Assembly (NCBI RefSeq): GCF_041296385.1
Contig: NW_027183790.1
Coordinates: forward strand, 1-64,000
DNA from: Aphelocoma coerulescens
Lineage: Eukaryota; Chordata; Aves; Passeriformes; Corvidae
DNA length: 64,000 nt
Direction: 5' to 3'
Positions 1 through 9,298 of this stretch are shown here, piece by piece. The notes beneath the pieces were generated by a model. The model did not search any database. It was not told where the DNA came from and saw only the letters and a program-made list of their open reading frames with translations. Position 1 is the first letter of the stretch, and each line of letters begins with the position of its first letter. Both the position numbers and the translations under genes were made by a program.

Positions 1-595
1 AAATCAAGGCTTTCTAAGTGGGAGATTATTTTCTGTTTGGTATCTCTCACTCCTTCTATTTCATCTCCCACAAGGATATCATCAATGTATTGATAAACAG
101 CCACATTGTCAGCTTTGGGTATTTTTTCTGACTCTTGGGCTGAAGCGTGATGAGCCAGGGTGGGGGGAATGTTTGTACCCTTGGGGAAGCCTAGTGAAAG
201 TGTATTGCTGTCCTTCCCATGTGAAAGCAGAACGGTCCATATCTTCTGGCTGTAAAGGTATCATAAAAAACATGTCTTGGACATCTATAGGTGCCATGAT
301 TGAATGAGCCTTTTCTTGAATCAATGTTATGATTTCTGCCAGATTTGGGACGGCTGCTGTAAGAGGGTCTGCGTTGGCATTTAGCCTGCGAAAATCTATT
401 GTCAGCCTCCACTTCCCATTAGGCTTTCGTACTGGCCACACCAGAGAATTGAAAGGAGAATGAGTATGAACTATTCCTCCTTGTTCTCGCAGCTCCTGTA
501 TCACTGGCTTGATACCCTCTTTGGCACCCAGGGGAGGGGGTATTGTTTCACATCAGTTACTTTGCTGAATGGTAGGGAGGGCTTTGCTTTAGGGC
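1..595 (-). pseudogene. class I ERV reverse transcriptase fragment, frameshifted
   Basis: This is part of a retroviral reverse transcriptase (RNA-templated DNA synthesis), truncated by the left window edge. The minus strand reads into the RT fingers and palm: a VRKPNGKWRL block, a VQDMFF segment around the first catalytic aspartate, LPQGYKHSP, and then YIDD at 78-89 in a different frame. Two frame breaks are visible, each in a G run on the plus strand (162-167 and about 529-540). The reading frame is therefore broken, and neither LTR is seen. Sequence homology ends near 595, where CpG-rich DNA begins. The motif set is of the gamma/epsilon-like (class I) type. It differs from the RT of the 1252-10171 provirus, so it comes from a different and older family. 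Confident as an RT relic; the exact family is not known. Confidence 0.8.
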
Positions 596-596
596 T

Positions 597-985
597 TTGC
601 CACCAATGGGGAGCCGCGGGACGGGCGGGGCTCGGCGGGGATTGAGCGGGGGCCGCGGGGCGGGGGGCGGGGGCCCGGAGGGGCCGGGGCCGCTGAGGGG
701 CCGCGGGTGCGGCAGAGCGGGAGCGGCGGCGGCGGGGCGGGCGCGGGCAGCGGGCTGCGGTGGGGGAGTGACCCCCGGCGAGGGAGTGACCGAGCCCCGG
801 CGGGGGACTGACAGAGCCCCGGTGAGGGAGTGACCGGCCCCCGGCGGGGGACTGACAGAGCCCCGGGGAGGAGCGGCCCCGGGCGTGTGGGTGGGTGCGT
901 TCCTTCCTTGCCGGGGGTGGGATCGGGCCTGGAAGGAAGCCAGCCGCGTGGGCAAAGGAGAGCGGCGAGCCGCCTTCCCGTCACA
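597..985. promoter_or_regulatory. CpG-dense GC-rich block with short tandem repeats
   Basis: The block is extremely GC-rich with many CpG dinucleotides, in contrast to its AT-richer flanks. It contains about five degenerate ~22-bp copies of a GAGTGAC/GACTGAC...CCCCGGCGGGG motif between 765 and 876. This composition is typical of a CpG-island promoter of a host gene, but no first exon or start codon can be assigned. Long open frames on both strands are by-products of the base composition. Confidence 0.4.
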
Positions 986-1095
986 TGGCTTCTGCAAAGA
1001 AGCCTAGGGACTACTAGAGGGAGTGGCCTTCAAATGAGACAGTGGGGATTGGGATGACAGATTAACGTTGTTTTTTCGCTGTTGGGGTGGTCAGG

Positions 1096-1135
1096 CGTTG
1101 GCACAGGTTGCCCAGGGAGGTGGTGGTTGCAGAGG
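1096..1135. repeat. possible CR1 LINE fragment
   Basis: A short stretch reading GCACAGGTTGCCCAGGGAGG followed by TGGTGG resembles the conserved 3' region of avian CR1 retroposons. The match is short and has no recognisable CR1 3' end. The rest of 986-1247 shows no gene. Confidence 0.35.
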
Positions 1136-1251
1136 GTACGGTCAGGCTCAGTCAATGTGCAGAGAATGGATCAGGGTGGCGGCCATGAGGGAAGTCAGTG
1201 CGTAGTTCAGACTATAGGATGGTGATCTTTACCGTAAGAAGTGTTTGATCA

Positions 1252-1717
1252 TGTGATTGATGGAGGCAGACAAAGAGGTTTAATCAAATTAGAGAATTTA
1301 TTAATTACAGCAAGCAAGGCATAAGCAAAATCAGCGCTGGGCGACAGGGGAGTCCCCGCTCCACCGAATTGCCGCAGGGGTTTGCAAATTTCAGTCCTTC
1401 TTTTATGCAGGATCGTTTCCTGTTAACTCTTCTTTAAGGGAGTACTCTGCACATGTGTGAACTTGTTGCTAGGGGGTCGTTTTTTGCCTTCTGGTGGTCG
1501 ATGGCTGAAGGCTAGTAGTCTTCTTCAAGTGCCCTCTGGGTGACCTTTTCCATATTTGGTCAGTTAGTATCCCCTGCTTTTCTTCCTGGAGCTTAAACAA
1601 TAGTACACTTACAGCACTTACAACCTTTACATATAGATTTGTTAAGACATTTCCTGTTATGTACGTTGTGGCCTGTGTCAGCTCTTTTCAATGAACAAAA
1701 TACCCTCATTTATTACA
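1252..1717 (-). repeat. 3' LTR of the gammaretrovirus-type provirus
   Basis: 466-bp LTR with TG...CA ends. On the minus strand it follows the polypurine tract. A TATA-like CATAAAAG lies at 1400-1407 and an AATAAA poly(A) signal at 1297-1302, close to the U5 end. It differs from the 5' LTR by three substitutions. Confidence 0.93.
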
Positions 1718-1730
1718 ATCCCCCCTTTTT
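1718..1730 (-). other. polypurine tract
   Basis: Minus-strand A5G6 run followed by AT, directly before the 3' LTR. This is the usual primer for plus-strand DNA synthesis and it fixes the LTR boundary. Confidence 0.85.
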
Positions 1731-1737
1731 CTCTTGT

Positions 1738-3564
1738 TCATTTTTGTTCATTGAATCTTTTTAGCTCCTGTTTAGCTAATTCTAACATTTCTTCTTCATG
1801 ATTTTCTGATATCTGCTGGTATTTAGCCCTAAGGAGCATTAAATGTGCTACTTCTAAGCGCCCTTTTACTATGGAGATCAACTTATTAAGTATACACGGC
1901 CCAAATGTGAGTCCTAGGACTAACAGAATTAGAGGCCCTGCGATGGTAGATAACAAAGTGGTTAACCAGGGTGAATGGTTAAACCAGGATTCATACCAGC
2001 TCTGTTGTGCCTCTCTTTCTCTTTTCCGTTGTTCTAGCCGTTTTCTTAGTTCAGTCATGGTGTCTATCACTACCCCAGTGTGGTCTGCGTAGACACAGCA
2101 TTCTTCTTTGAGTGCTACACACAGTCCTCCCTGCTGAAGGAATAATAAGTCTAAACCCCTCCTATTTTGTAGGACTACTTCTGATAGAGATCTTACTGAT
2201 TTTACTAGGCCATCAATTGCTTGTTCTATTCGGCTTAGATCTTCATCTACTGAGACCCTTAGTGCTCTTAACTCTTTTTGCTGGGTGACTAAGGATGCTA
2301 TTCCAGTTCCTGCCCCAACTCCTCCTATAGTGAGAAGGGTTGCTATGGTTAATGCAGTAAAAGGTTCTCTTTTTACTAGGTGATGATCTGCTGTGGTGTG
2401 TTGTTGGTACATGTATTCACTAGGATGATACGTGATTCGAGGTATGATGGACACTTGAATACAATAATCGTGGGTGTAATTAAATAGTTTGAGTGAAAGG
2501 CAGGGTGTGATTCTTATATTGTTACACACCCATTTAGTATTTGCGGCTGGGAGCAACCAATCTGCAGGTTTTTCATCTTCTTTAGGTGATATCTTTACCT
2601 CACACAAATGTTCTTTATGTTTTGGAATGTTTCCTATACATCTTCCTTTCTCAGTTACTTGAGACAAAGTCAGTCCTTGAATTGATTCTTTTCTCTGTTT
2701 CCAAAGACATTGTGCTGGGTTTGTGCCGTTAATTCTTCTAGCCTTTGCAGTCACACCTATTCCTTCATAAAAAGGCGGCCTGATGTTGTAACATAACCAG
2801 CATTCCTTAGTTAGCTCTGGATTGGTCTTATTTATTACACCATAACTAGCTTGCATGATCTTCCATAGAGCACTATATTCTAAATTTGTTTTAACATCAG
2901 TTGGATTCTCGCTCTGGGGAGTAATTGTTATACTACCAACTTGCTGAGTTTTGTTTATATTGCCTATTTCCTCTAGTTCCCCTAGACCCTGGTTTGGTCC
3001 AACTAGTTCTGGATCAGGGGGTGCGTGTTCTTTCTTAATCATTATTAGGTTTCCTCTATCTTTCTCGGGTTCCCAGTGTCTGATTCCCCAGATTTTCCCC
3101 AGTAACCAATCCGGATTAGTGGGTTGCATTATATTTATATATATAAAGGAACAGGTCCCCATATATGTCGTCTCTCCAGAAGGTCCTCTTCGTGGCTTAG
3201 TGCACCCTACGGGCCCGAACCCAGCTTTCAGAAATTTGTCTGGTCCCCCTCCCGGGATCCAGTCGGAGGCTATTGTCTCACACCCCCAATATCCACAGAA
3301 ATATTCTCCTGGATAATTACAGTATGATTTCCCTCGATTAGCGGTTGGACACATATAAAATCCTGTTAGGTTTAGTTCTTTTCCACAGTGTTCAATAGCT
3401 GTTAGATCACATAATCCCGCTCGAAAACTTGGTGCCCCTACAGTGGTATTTGTTTGTAGTATCCTATTATCACTTAACCTAACTAATGACCGTTTAAAGG
3501 GTTCGTGTGGAAAGTGTGTCTCTTCTAAAGTCTCAACCCCGTTCAATTTAATTAAGCAAAGCAT
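1738..3564 (-). CDS. env: gammaretrovirus-type envelope glycoprotein (608 codons from ATG 3564)
   Basis: Envelope precursor, split in related viruses into surface (SU) and transmembrane (TM) subunits. SU carries CWLC at residues 255-258, the motif that forms the labile SU-TM disulfide. The SU/TM boundary lies near LVKR at 396-399; this lacks the arginine at -4 of a canonical furin site. A hydrophobic, Gly/Ala-rich fusion segment follows (about 403-426). The immunosuppressive-type segment is at about 465-481, CX6CC at 482-490, and a membrane span at about 534-560 with a long tail. The frame is open upstream of ATG 3564, but a TAG at 3586-3588 cuts what looks like the hydrophobic leader, so the signal peptide is probably incomplete. 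The ORF ends 21 bp before the 3' LTR, just short of the polypurine tract. The TM half is certain; the start is not. Confidence 0.9.
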   Translation of the reverse strand: MLCLIKLNGVETLEETHFPHEPFKRSLVRLSDNRILQTNTTVGAPSFRAGLCDLTAIEHCGKELNLTGFYMCPTANRGKSYCNYPGEYFCGYWGCETIASDWIPGGGPDKFLKAGFGPVGCTKPRRGPSGETTYMGTCSFIYINIMQPTNPDWLLGKIWGIRHWEPEKDRGNLIMIKKEHAPPDPELVGPNQGLGELEEIGNINKTQQVGSITITPQSENPTDVKTNLEYSALWKIMQASYGVINKTNPELTKECWLCYNIRPPFYEGIGVTAKARRINGTNPAQCLWKQRKESIQGLTLSQVTEKGRCIGNIPKHKEHLCEVKISPKEDEKPADWLLPAANTKWVCNNIRITPCLSLKLFNYTHDYCIQVSIIPRITYHPSEYMYQQHTTADHHLVKREPFTALTIATLLTIGGVGAGTGIASLVTQQKELRALRVSVDEDLSRIEQAIDGLVKSVRSLSEVVLQNRRGLDLLFLQQGGLCVALKEECCVYADHTGVVIDTMTELRKRLEQRKREREAQQSWYESWFNHSPWLTTLLSTIAGPLILLVLGLTFGPCILNKLISIVKGRLEVAHLMLLRAKYQQISENHEEEMLELAKQELKRFNEQK

Positions 3565-3585
3565 GATTAGTAGAAAAATACTACG

Positions 3586-3588
3586 CTA
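3586..3588 (-). other. stop codon (TAG) in the env leader
   Basis: This in-frame TAG lies eight codons upstream of the first ATG of env. On both sides the frame is open, and a hydrophobic run (IFLLIMLCLI) spans the ATG. This suggests the original leader began further upstream and is now interrupted. Confidence 0.6.
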
Positions 3589-3688
3589 GGCTAAATGGTG
3601 GAGTCGATTTGTGGTAATAGTTATTTGGTTACTATAGTTTGGTGGTGTCTTTCCCCCTTTCACATGTCGTGGGTCACACTGAGGCTTT

Positions 3689-4339
3689 CTAGTCCCACTC
3701 CTGAGGCAGTTCTGCAAGCATTGCTCTAGTATCCCAATACAGGGGTTCTTTCCTCCACAGCTTTTTACTCCTCTGCCTCGCTTGTCGACCCGGTTGCTTC
3801 AGGCCACGAGGGGTACTATCTTCTCGGCAGCAGGAGTATTCTTCAGGAGGTCCTTGGGATCGAGCCTGTCGGGTTTCTTGCCTCTTAATGTAGGAGTTCC
3901 AATTACGGTTCTTAACTTCTGGAGTGTTACACTGGACTCCCCTCAGGCGTTTGCGACAAATGCTGTCACAGATGTCAGCTACAAAGGGGGCCGGTAAGTT
4001 AAAGTTGTAACAATAATAATGGGGATTAATTCCCTTAAATACTATTTCCCACCATTCACTTGACCCCTTTTTTAGAATTCCTCGTGATACTGCATGTGCT
4101 AGAGCCCAATTAGTAAATTGACCTTGAAGCTTCCGGCAGGGGATGCAAACTCCTCTGGGGGGAGTTCCCCTTTCACAATGACTCCACCACTTTTCCCTGC
4201 ATACTATACATATATAACAAACAAAAGGATAACATCTACAATTAGAATTCCCACACCTTATTCTAACATCATTTTTAAAAATTAGTCCTTCATCTGTATA
4301 CAGAGGATTGGGTAAATACTCGATTTTGTATTTGCTCAT
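3689..4339 (-). CDS. extra cysteine-rich ORF between pol and env (216 codons)
   Basis: I do not recognise this protein. It has an ATG start that overlaps the pol stop (ATGA, 4336-4339) and is intact for 216 codons in a provirus otherwise close to intact. Residues 29-68 hold nine cysteines spaced C-x4-C-x-C-x4-C-x2-C-x2-C-x7-C-x9-C-x2-C, which looks like a metal-binding fold. Six more cysteines follow (110, 124, 128, 137, 170, 171). Residues about 152-197 are rich in Arg/Lys, including RQARQRSKKLWRK, as in nuclear-localising or RNA-binding segments. There is no signal peptide and no membrane span. Simple gammaretroviruses usually overlap env with the end of pol and have no gene here. It could be an accessory protein or a captured host exon. 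An alternative is a part of a spliced env leader, because the env frame is also open across its 3' end. Function unknown. Confidence 0.65.
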   Translation of the reverse strand: MSKYKIEYLPNPLYTDEGLIFKNDVRIRCGNSNCRCYPFVCYICIVCREKWWSHCERGTPPRGVCIPCRKLQGQFTNWALAHAVSRGILKKGSSEWWEIVFKGINPHYYCYNFNLPAPFVADICDSICRKRLRGVQCNTPEVKNRNWNSYIKRQETRQARSQGPPEEYSCCREDSTPRGLKQPGRQARQRSKKLWRKEPLYWDTRAMLAELPQEWD

Positions 4340-7300
4340 TTACAGTCTTTTCTTTGAATTTTCAATTTTAAGTCTCCAGGAGGACTGGTTACTTGCCACT
4401 GGGGGGATGGCTTTTCCACAGGTCCTTTAATTCTGCTTGCATGCGTCCATTCTCTTTCAGCTGTTCTTATTGCTGTTTTTGTAGTAAGTAGAACAAGATA
4501 AGGTCCCTCCCATTGTGGGGTTAATGAGGTTTCTTTCCATGATTTGATTAATACCCAATTTCCTGGTTGAATTTGATGTAGTTTAAGTTCTAGCGGGGGC
4601 CTTTGAGTTATCATGCCCTTTTTCCATAATTCTTCTCTATATCTCATTAAGGTAATAATGTAATGATTCATGTTTTGGTCTCTTAGATTTGGGTGATCTT
4701 GAGGTTCCCCCACATTATAAGGCATTCCATACAGCATCTCAAAAGGGGAGATTCCCATGTCAGATCTTGGTTGAGTCCGTATGTTTAACAAAGCTAATGG
4801 TAGACATTTCACCCATGACAACTTGGTTTCAAGCATAAGCTTTGTCAATTGCTTCTTTATTTCTCCATTCATTCTTTCTACTCGTCCTGAACTTTGGGGA
4901 TGCCAGGGGGTATGATATTTCCACTTTATTCCCATAATTCCCATTACTTCTTTGATGATTTTAGATACAAAGTGGGGTCCTCGGTCGGAGTCAATAGTCT
5001 CAATTATTCCATATCTAGGGATAATATTTTCTAATAGAACTTTGACCACTGTCTGTGCTGTTGCCCTTGCTGTGGGAAATGCTTCGACAAAATGCGTTAG
5101 ATGGTCTACTATAACTAATAAGTATTTACTTCTTCTTACTTTGGGCAATTCGGTGAAATCTAGTTGTATGTTAGCAAAGGGCCTGTGTGCTAGTGGTCTC
5201 CCTCCCAATGGGCGTTCTCTTAAATAAGCCTTATTCACTTTAAGGCAAGTTATGCAGCCTTTAACAATTTGTTTTGCCAAATTATATATTCCAATACACA
5301 TATACTTAGCGGCAAACTGGTCTGCTAGTGCTTGTGTTCCCCAATGAGTTTGGCTATGTATCCTTTGTAAAATTTCCACTGCTATTGATTTAGGTAGTGC
5401 TACTCTTCCATCTGGGAGTTTCCATTCTCCTTCTGAATTTTCTTTTAGCCCCATTTGTGATAGTTTCTCTTTTTCTTGTTCTGTAAAACTATAAATGCAC
5501 CTAGTTTTATTGGGGAATTTCTCCTTTGGTTGGTTCTTATCCTGAACTTGTCGTATAACCAAAAGTGCTGCCCTTTTTGCTTCTTGGTCTGCTGCGTTAT
5601 TACCTCTACTTCTAAAATCTATTCCTTTCTGGTGACCTCTGAGATGTACTACAGCAATTCTTCTAGGCTCCCATAAGGCCTGGAGTAGCTGTCTTATTAG
5701 CTCCTGATGGACTAAGTCTTTCCCTTGAGAGTTTATTAACCCTCGTTCTTCCCATATTTTCCCAAATGTATGTACCACTCCATATGCATATTTGGAGTCT
5801 GTATATATTGTCCCTGTTTTATTTTTCAGCAATCTCAGAGCTCGTAAGACTGCATACAATTCACAAGCTTGAGCTGACCAGGATCTACTTAGAGGTCCTG
5901 ACTCTAAGACTTCTGACCCTTCCTCTTTAATGATTGCATAGCCAGATACTCTCTTTCCCTCTATTACCCGAGATGATCCGTCTACAAACAGCCTCTCCCC
6001 TTCTTCTAATTCTTCTTCTTCTAAGTCCGGTCGGATTTTGGTTTGTTCTTTTATAGTTAACATGCAATCATGGGCTAATTTATTCTCATTTGGTTCTCCG
6101 TATAAGAACTGGGCCGGATTTTGTAGTGTAGTGACCTCTAGTGTTAGCTTTGGGGAATCTAATAAGATCCCTTCATACTTTAAAAGTCTCGAATCTGTTA
6201 TCCATTTTTCAGCTTTTTGTTGCAATATTCCCCTAATGTTATGTGGAGATAATACCTTGAGTTCCCCATTAAAAGTTATTTTACGTGCTTCTTCTACTAA
6301 GAGAGCACAGGCTACCACTGCCTGTAGGCATGTAGGCCATCCCTTGCTTACTGGATCTAATAGCTTTGACAAGTATCCTACCGGTTTCTTTCTCCTAGCC
6401 CAATCTTGAGTTAATACTCCATATGCTGTCCCATTTTCAATGTTTACAAATAGATAAAATGGTCTTTTTAAATCAGGTAAACTTAGTACTGGAGCATTAA
6501 TTAAATCCTGTTGCAGTTGTTCTAAATTCCTCTCATCCTCTCTGCTCCATTTCAATAACCCGTCATGACTGAGCTTGTTATACAGAAATTTGACCTTGGT
6601 ACTATAATTATCAATCCATTGTCTACAGTAGCCTACTAATCCTAGCAATTGCCTTACTTGTCTCTTGCTCCTTGGTGGCGGGAGTGAGAGGATTCCTTTC
6701 ACTCTTTCGGGGTCTATTTTCTTCTCTCCTTTACTCAAATAATGGCCTAAATATTTTACTTCTTCTTCTACAAACTGTAATTTTGCCTTTGATACTTTTA
6801 GTCTCTTCAAGCTTAGAAAGTTTAACAGTTTAATGCTCTCCTCTCGAACTTCTTCTTCTTTTCTTCCTGCAATCAGGAGGTCATCCACATACTGAATCAA
6901 AGTAATGTTTTCTCTTGTTTGATATTCTTGGAGGATTTGTTCTAATGCTTGTCCAAATAAATTTGGTGATTCTGTGAACCCTTGTGGCAGCACGGTCCAC
7001 CGCAACTGTTGTCGCCTATGAGTATCTGGGTCCTCCCATTCAAAGGCAAAATAATCTCTACTATTTTCGTCTAAGGGGCAGGCCCAAAATGCATCTTTTA
7101 GATCAATTACACTATACCAGTGATTTTCTGGCCCTAGTCTACTTAATAGGGTGTATGGGTTAGCAACCACCGGGAACCGGGCCACTGTCCTCTTATTAAT
7201 TTCTCTTAAATCATGCACTAATCGATAGGATCCATCTGGTTTCTTTACTGGTAAAATGGGTGTATTAAAAGGGGACATACAGGGCTCTAGGAGTCCCTTG

Positions 7301-7884
7301 CTTATTAGTCTGTCTATTTCAGGCTTTAGTCCTCGTTTCCCTTCTGGGGATATGGGATACTGCTTGATCCTTATTGGAATTTCTGGATCTTTTATGGTTA
7401 CGGAGAAGGGCGGAATGTTCAGTTGGCCCACACTGTCAGGTGTGTACCATACCTCAGGGTTAATCTCCTTTTCATCCTCTACTCTAAGGGGGCATAGTTT
7501 GATTCTCAATTCTTTATTAATTACCTCTAGGTTTATTTCCAATTCTACTATGAGATCTCTACCCATGAGGTTATACTCTGCTTCTGGTGCCAACAAAAGG
7601 CTTCCTATTCCTATTTTTGATTCGGTTTCTATTAGGACATCTTTAATAACAGGGACCTCAAAAGGTTCACCCTTGGCACCCACTACAAGGGCAGTGTCTC
7701 GGGAGACTTTACACCCAGATGGTAAAACTTGGATAGTTGATCTTTCTGCTCCCGTATCTACCAGGAATTCAAATTCCTGGCATTGGGGACCGACTTTTAT
7801 TTTTATCAAGGGCTCTGGATGTTTCTTGGTCCCCAAGTAAGTAGAGCCCCTGACCCCTCTAATCTTCTTTAAACATCTTTTCAT
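4336..7884 (-). CDS. pol: gammaretrovirus-type pro-pol polyprotein (1182 codons)
   Basis: Protease, reverse transcriptase, RNase H and integrase in one open frame. The protease active site is DTGA at 43-46. RT runs from about 150 to 560 with catalytic D261 and YVDD at 332-335. RNase H acids are D635, E675, D696 and D766. The integrase zinc domain is H843, H847, C877, C880 and the catalytic triad is D909, D967, E1003 with the expected 35-residue spacing between the last two. The C-terminal domain follows, ending at the ATGA overlap with the next ORF. All catalytic residues are present and no stop is seen, so the length is that of a complete gammaretroviral Pol. ATG 7884 only marks the first Met of the frame; in the family this product is made as Gag-Pol. 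Its frame is +1 relative to gag. Confidence 0.95.
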   Translation of the reverse strand: MKRCLKKIRGVRGSTYLGTKKHPEPLIKIKVGPQCQEFEFLVDTGAERSTIQVLPSGCKVSRDTALVVGAKGEPFEVPVIKDVLIETESKIGIGSLLLAPEAEYNLMGRDLIVELEINLEVINKELRIKLCPLRVEDEKEINPEVWYTPDSVGQLNIPPFSVTIKDPEIPIRIKQYPISPEGKRGLKPEIDRLISKGLLEPCMSPFNTPILPVKKPDGSYRLVHDLREINKRTVARFPVVANPYTLLSRLGPENHWYSVIDLKDAFWACPLDENSRDYFAFEWEDPDTHRRQQLRWTVLPQGFTESPNLFGQALEQILQEYQTRENITLIQYVDDLLIAGRKEEEVREESIKLLNFLSLKRLKVSKAKLQFVEEEVKYLGHYLSKGEKKIDPERVKGILSLPPPRSKRQVRQLLGLVGYCRQWIDNYSTKVKFLYNKLSHDGLLKWSREDERNLEQLQQDLINAPVLSLPDLKRPFYLFVNIENGTAYGVLTQDWARRKKPVGYLSKLLDPVSKGWPTCLQAVVACALLVEEARKITFNGELKVLSPHNIRGILQQKAEKWITDSRLLKYEGILLDSPKLTLEVTTLQNPAQFLYGEPNENKLAHDCMLTIKEQTKIRPDLEEEELEEGERLFVDGSSRVIEGKRVSGYAIIKEEGSEVLESGPLSRSWSAQACELYAVLRALRLLKNKTGTIYTDSKYAYGVVHTFGKIWEERGLINSQGKDLVHQELIRQLLQALWEPRRIAVVHLRGHQKGIDFRSRGNNAADQEAKRAALLVIRQVQDKNQPKEKFPNKTRCIYSFTEQEKEKLSQMGLKENSEGEWKLPDGRVALPKSIAVEILQRIHSQTHWGTQALADQFAAKYMCIGIYNLAKQIVKGCITCLKVNKAYLRERPLGGRPLAHRPFANIQLDFTELPKVRRSKYLLVIVDHLTHFVEAFPTARATAQTVVKVLLENIIPRYGIIETIDSDRGPHFVSKIIKEVMGIMGIKWKYHTPWHPQSSGRVERMNGEIKKQLTKLMLETKLSWVKCLPLALLNIRTQPRSDMGISPFEMLYGMPYNVGEPQDHPNLRDQNMNHYIITLMRYREELWKKGMITQRPPLELKLHQIQPGNWVLIKSWKETSLTPQWEGPYLVLLTTKTAIRTAEREWTHASRIKGPVEKPSPQWQVTSPPGDLKLKIQRKDCK

Positions 7885-9298
7885 CTCTTATCCTCTTTCT
7901 GCAATCCCTTCTGATGTGTCCCTTCTCCCCACAATAAAAACATACGACTGCTTCCCTCCTTTCTACCCTCTGATTTCCCTCTGTGTTCCTAGGGGCCTTT
8001 CTGGGCATCTGCCCCATTCGGCGGGGAGAGTCTTGTTTTCTGCTTTCCCTTACTGCTGCCACCATCATTCTGACTTGTCTCTTGTGATTCTCTTCATCCC
8101 TCCTGACATATACTTTCTGTGCTTCTCTCAACAATTCATCTAATCCTCTCTCCTGCCAATTTTCTAGTTTTTCTAGCTTCTTCCTGATGTCATCCCATGA
8201 TTTGGCTACAAATTGAGTTTTCAGAAGTGCCTGACCCAACTGTGTATCTGGGTCCAGGCCTGAATACAGCTGTAGATTCTTTCTTACTCTTTCTAGCCAA
8301 TCTGTTGGAGTTTCCTCCTTTCTCTGCCTCTCATTAAAGGCCTTATTTATGTTTTGTCCTTTTGGTACTGCCTCTCGGACCCCTTGTATAACTATTGTCC
8401 TTAAGTTCTGCATATGAGTTCTGTGTGCTGGATCCTGATGATCCCAATTAGGGTTTTGTAAAGGCCATTTGATATCTGCCTGTGGGCCCTGAGCATGTTG
8501 GGCATCCCAAATTCGCATTCCCGCTCGCCTAATCATGTTCTTTTCTTCTGCAGTAAAAAGAATATTTAGAATTGACTGCAGCTCATCCCAGGTGTATATA
8601 TTAGGGCCTAAAAATTGATCTAGCTTCTCTGCAACTCCCAGGGGGTCTTCTAATAGGTTCCCCATTTCCTTCTTAAAGTCCCGCACATCTCCAGAGCTAA
8701 GGGGAACTGAAATAAAGCCAATTCCTGGTTGGGGTCCCCCCATAGGCATTTCTCTTAATGGATAAAGGTTATGACGTCTAGCTCTGCTCCTTGTCATTGG
8801 TCCCTCCCGTTCAGGTTCAGGATTCCCTTCTTCTTCCTCTAGGGGCTGCTCAGGGAGTGGGAGTGGGGGTGCCTGTGGGGCCTGCGGAGGTATATAGGGG
8901 GGTGGAATCATCGGAACTTCCTCTTTCTTTTTATCTTTTCTTCTTGCCCCTGAGTCTTCAGATTTTTCCTTTAAAGTAAACAGGAGTACCCCAGGGGTCT
9001 CTATCCATATTTTTGCATATTCACTCTCTTCTCGACTAAAAGGAGTTTTGGTTTTTACCCATAAATTCAAATCCTGTCTCACCCAGTCCTCGTAGGACCC
9101 AAATATAGGCCAAAATACGTTTCGTGATATCTGCTTTCCTCCCCAGACCTCTATGCAATAATAAATCATCTTGGCCTTATCTTTATTCTGTGTACTCGAA
9201 TAATGCCTTCAATTATTCAATAAAAGCCCTAACGGACTATCCTCAGGTACTGGGGGAAACCTTATGGAACTAGAGGGCTTGCTTTTCCCCTGTCCCAT
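7859..9298 (-). pseudogene. gag: gammaretrovirus-type gag with a stop at codon 30
   Basis: Structural polyprotein. The start is ATG at 9298, beginning MGQ, the usual myristoylation signal of matrix. Codon 30 (9209-9211) is TGA; the same frame then runs open from 9208 to a TAG at 7859-7861 (436 codons from ATG 9169). Downstream features, numbered from ATG 9169, are a PPPY late-budding motif at 89-92, an acidic Pro-rich linker, a capsid region about 150-370, and one CCHC zinc knuckle at C410, C413, H418, C423. One zinc knuckle and the PPPY motif are typical of gammaretroviruses. The TGA probably arose by mutation of a tryptophan codon (inference). Initiation at 9169 would give a non-myristoylated product lacking the matrix N-terminus. 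Confidence 0.9.

Noticed and set aside
597..997. Pro- or Gly-rich ORFs in the CpG-dense block
   Set aside because: They are overlapping on both strands and explained by GC content; no splice context or family.
7866..7875. TTTAAAG at the gag end as a -1 frameshift site
   Set aside because: It is not in the required phase relative to the gag frame, and pol is in the +1, not -1, frame.
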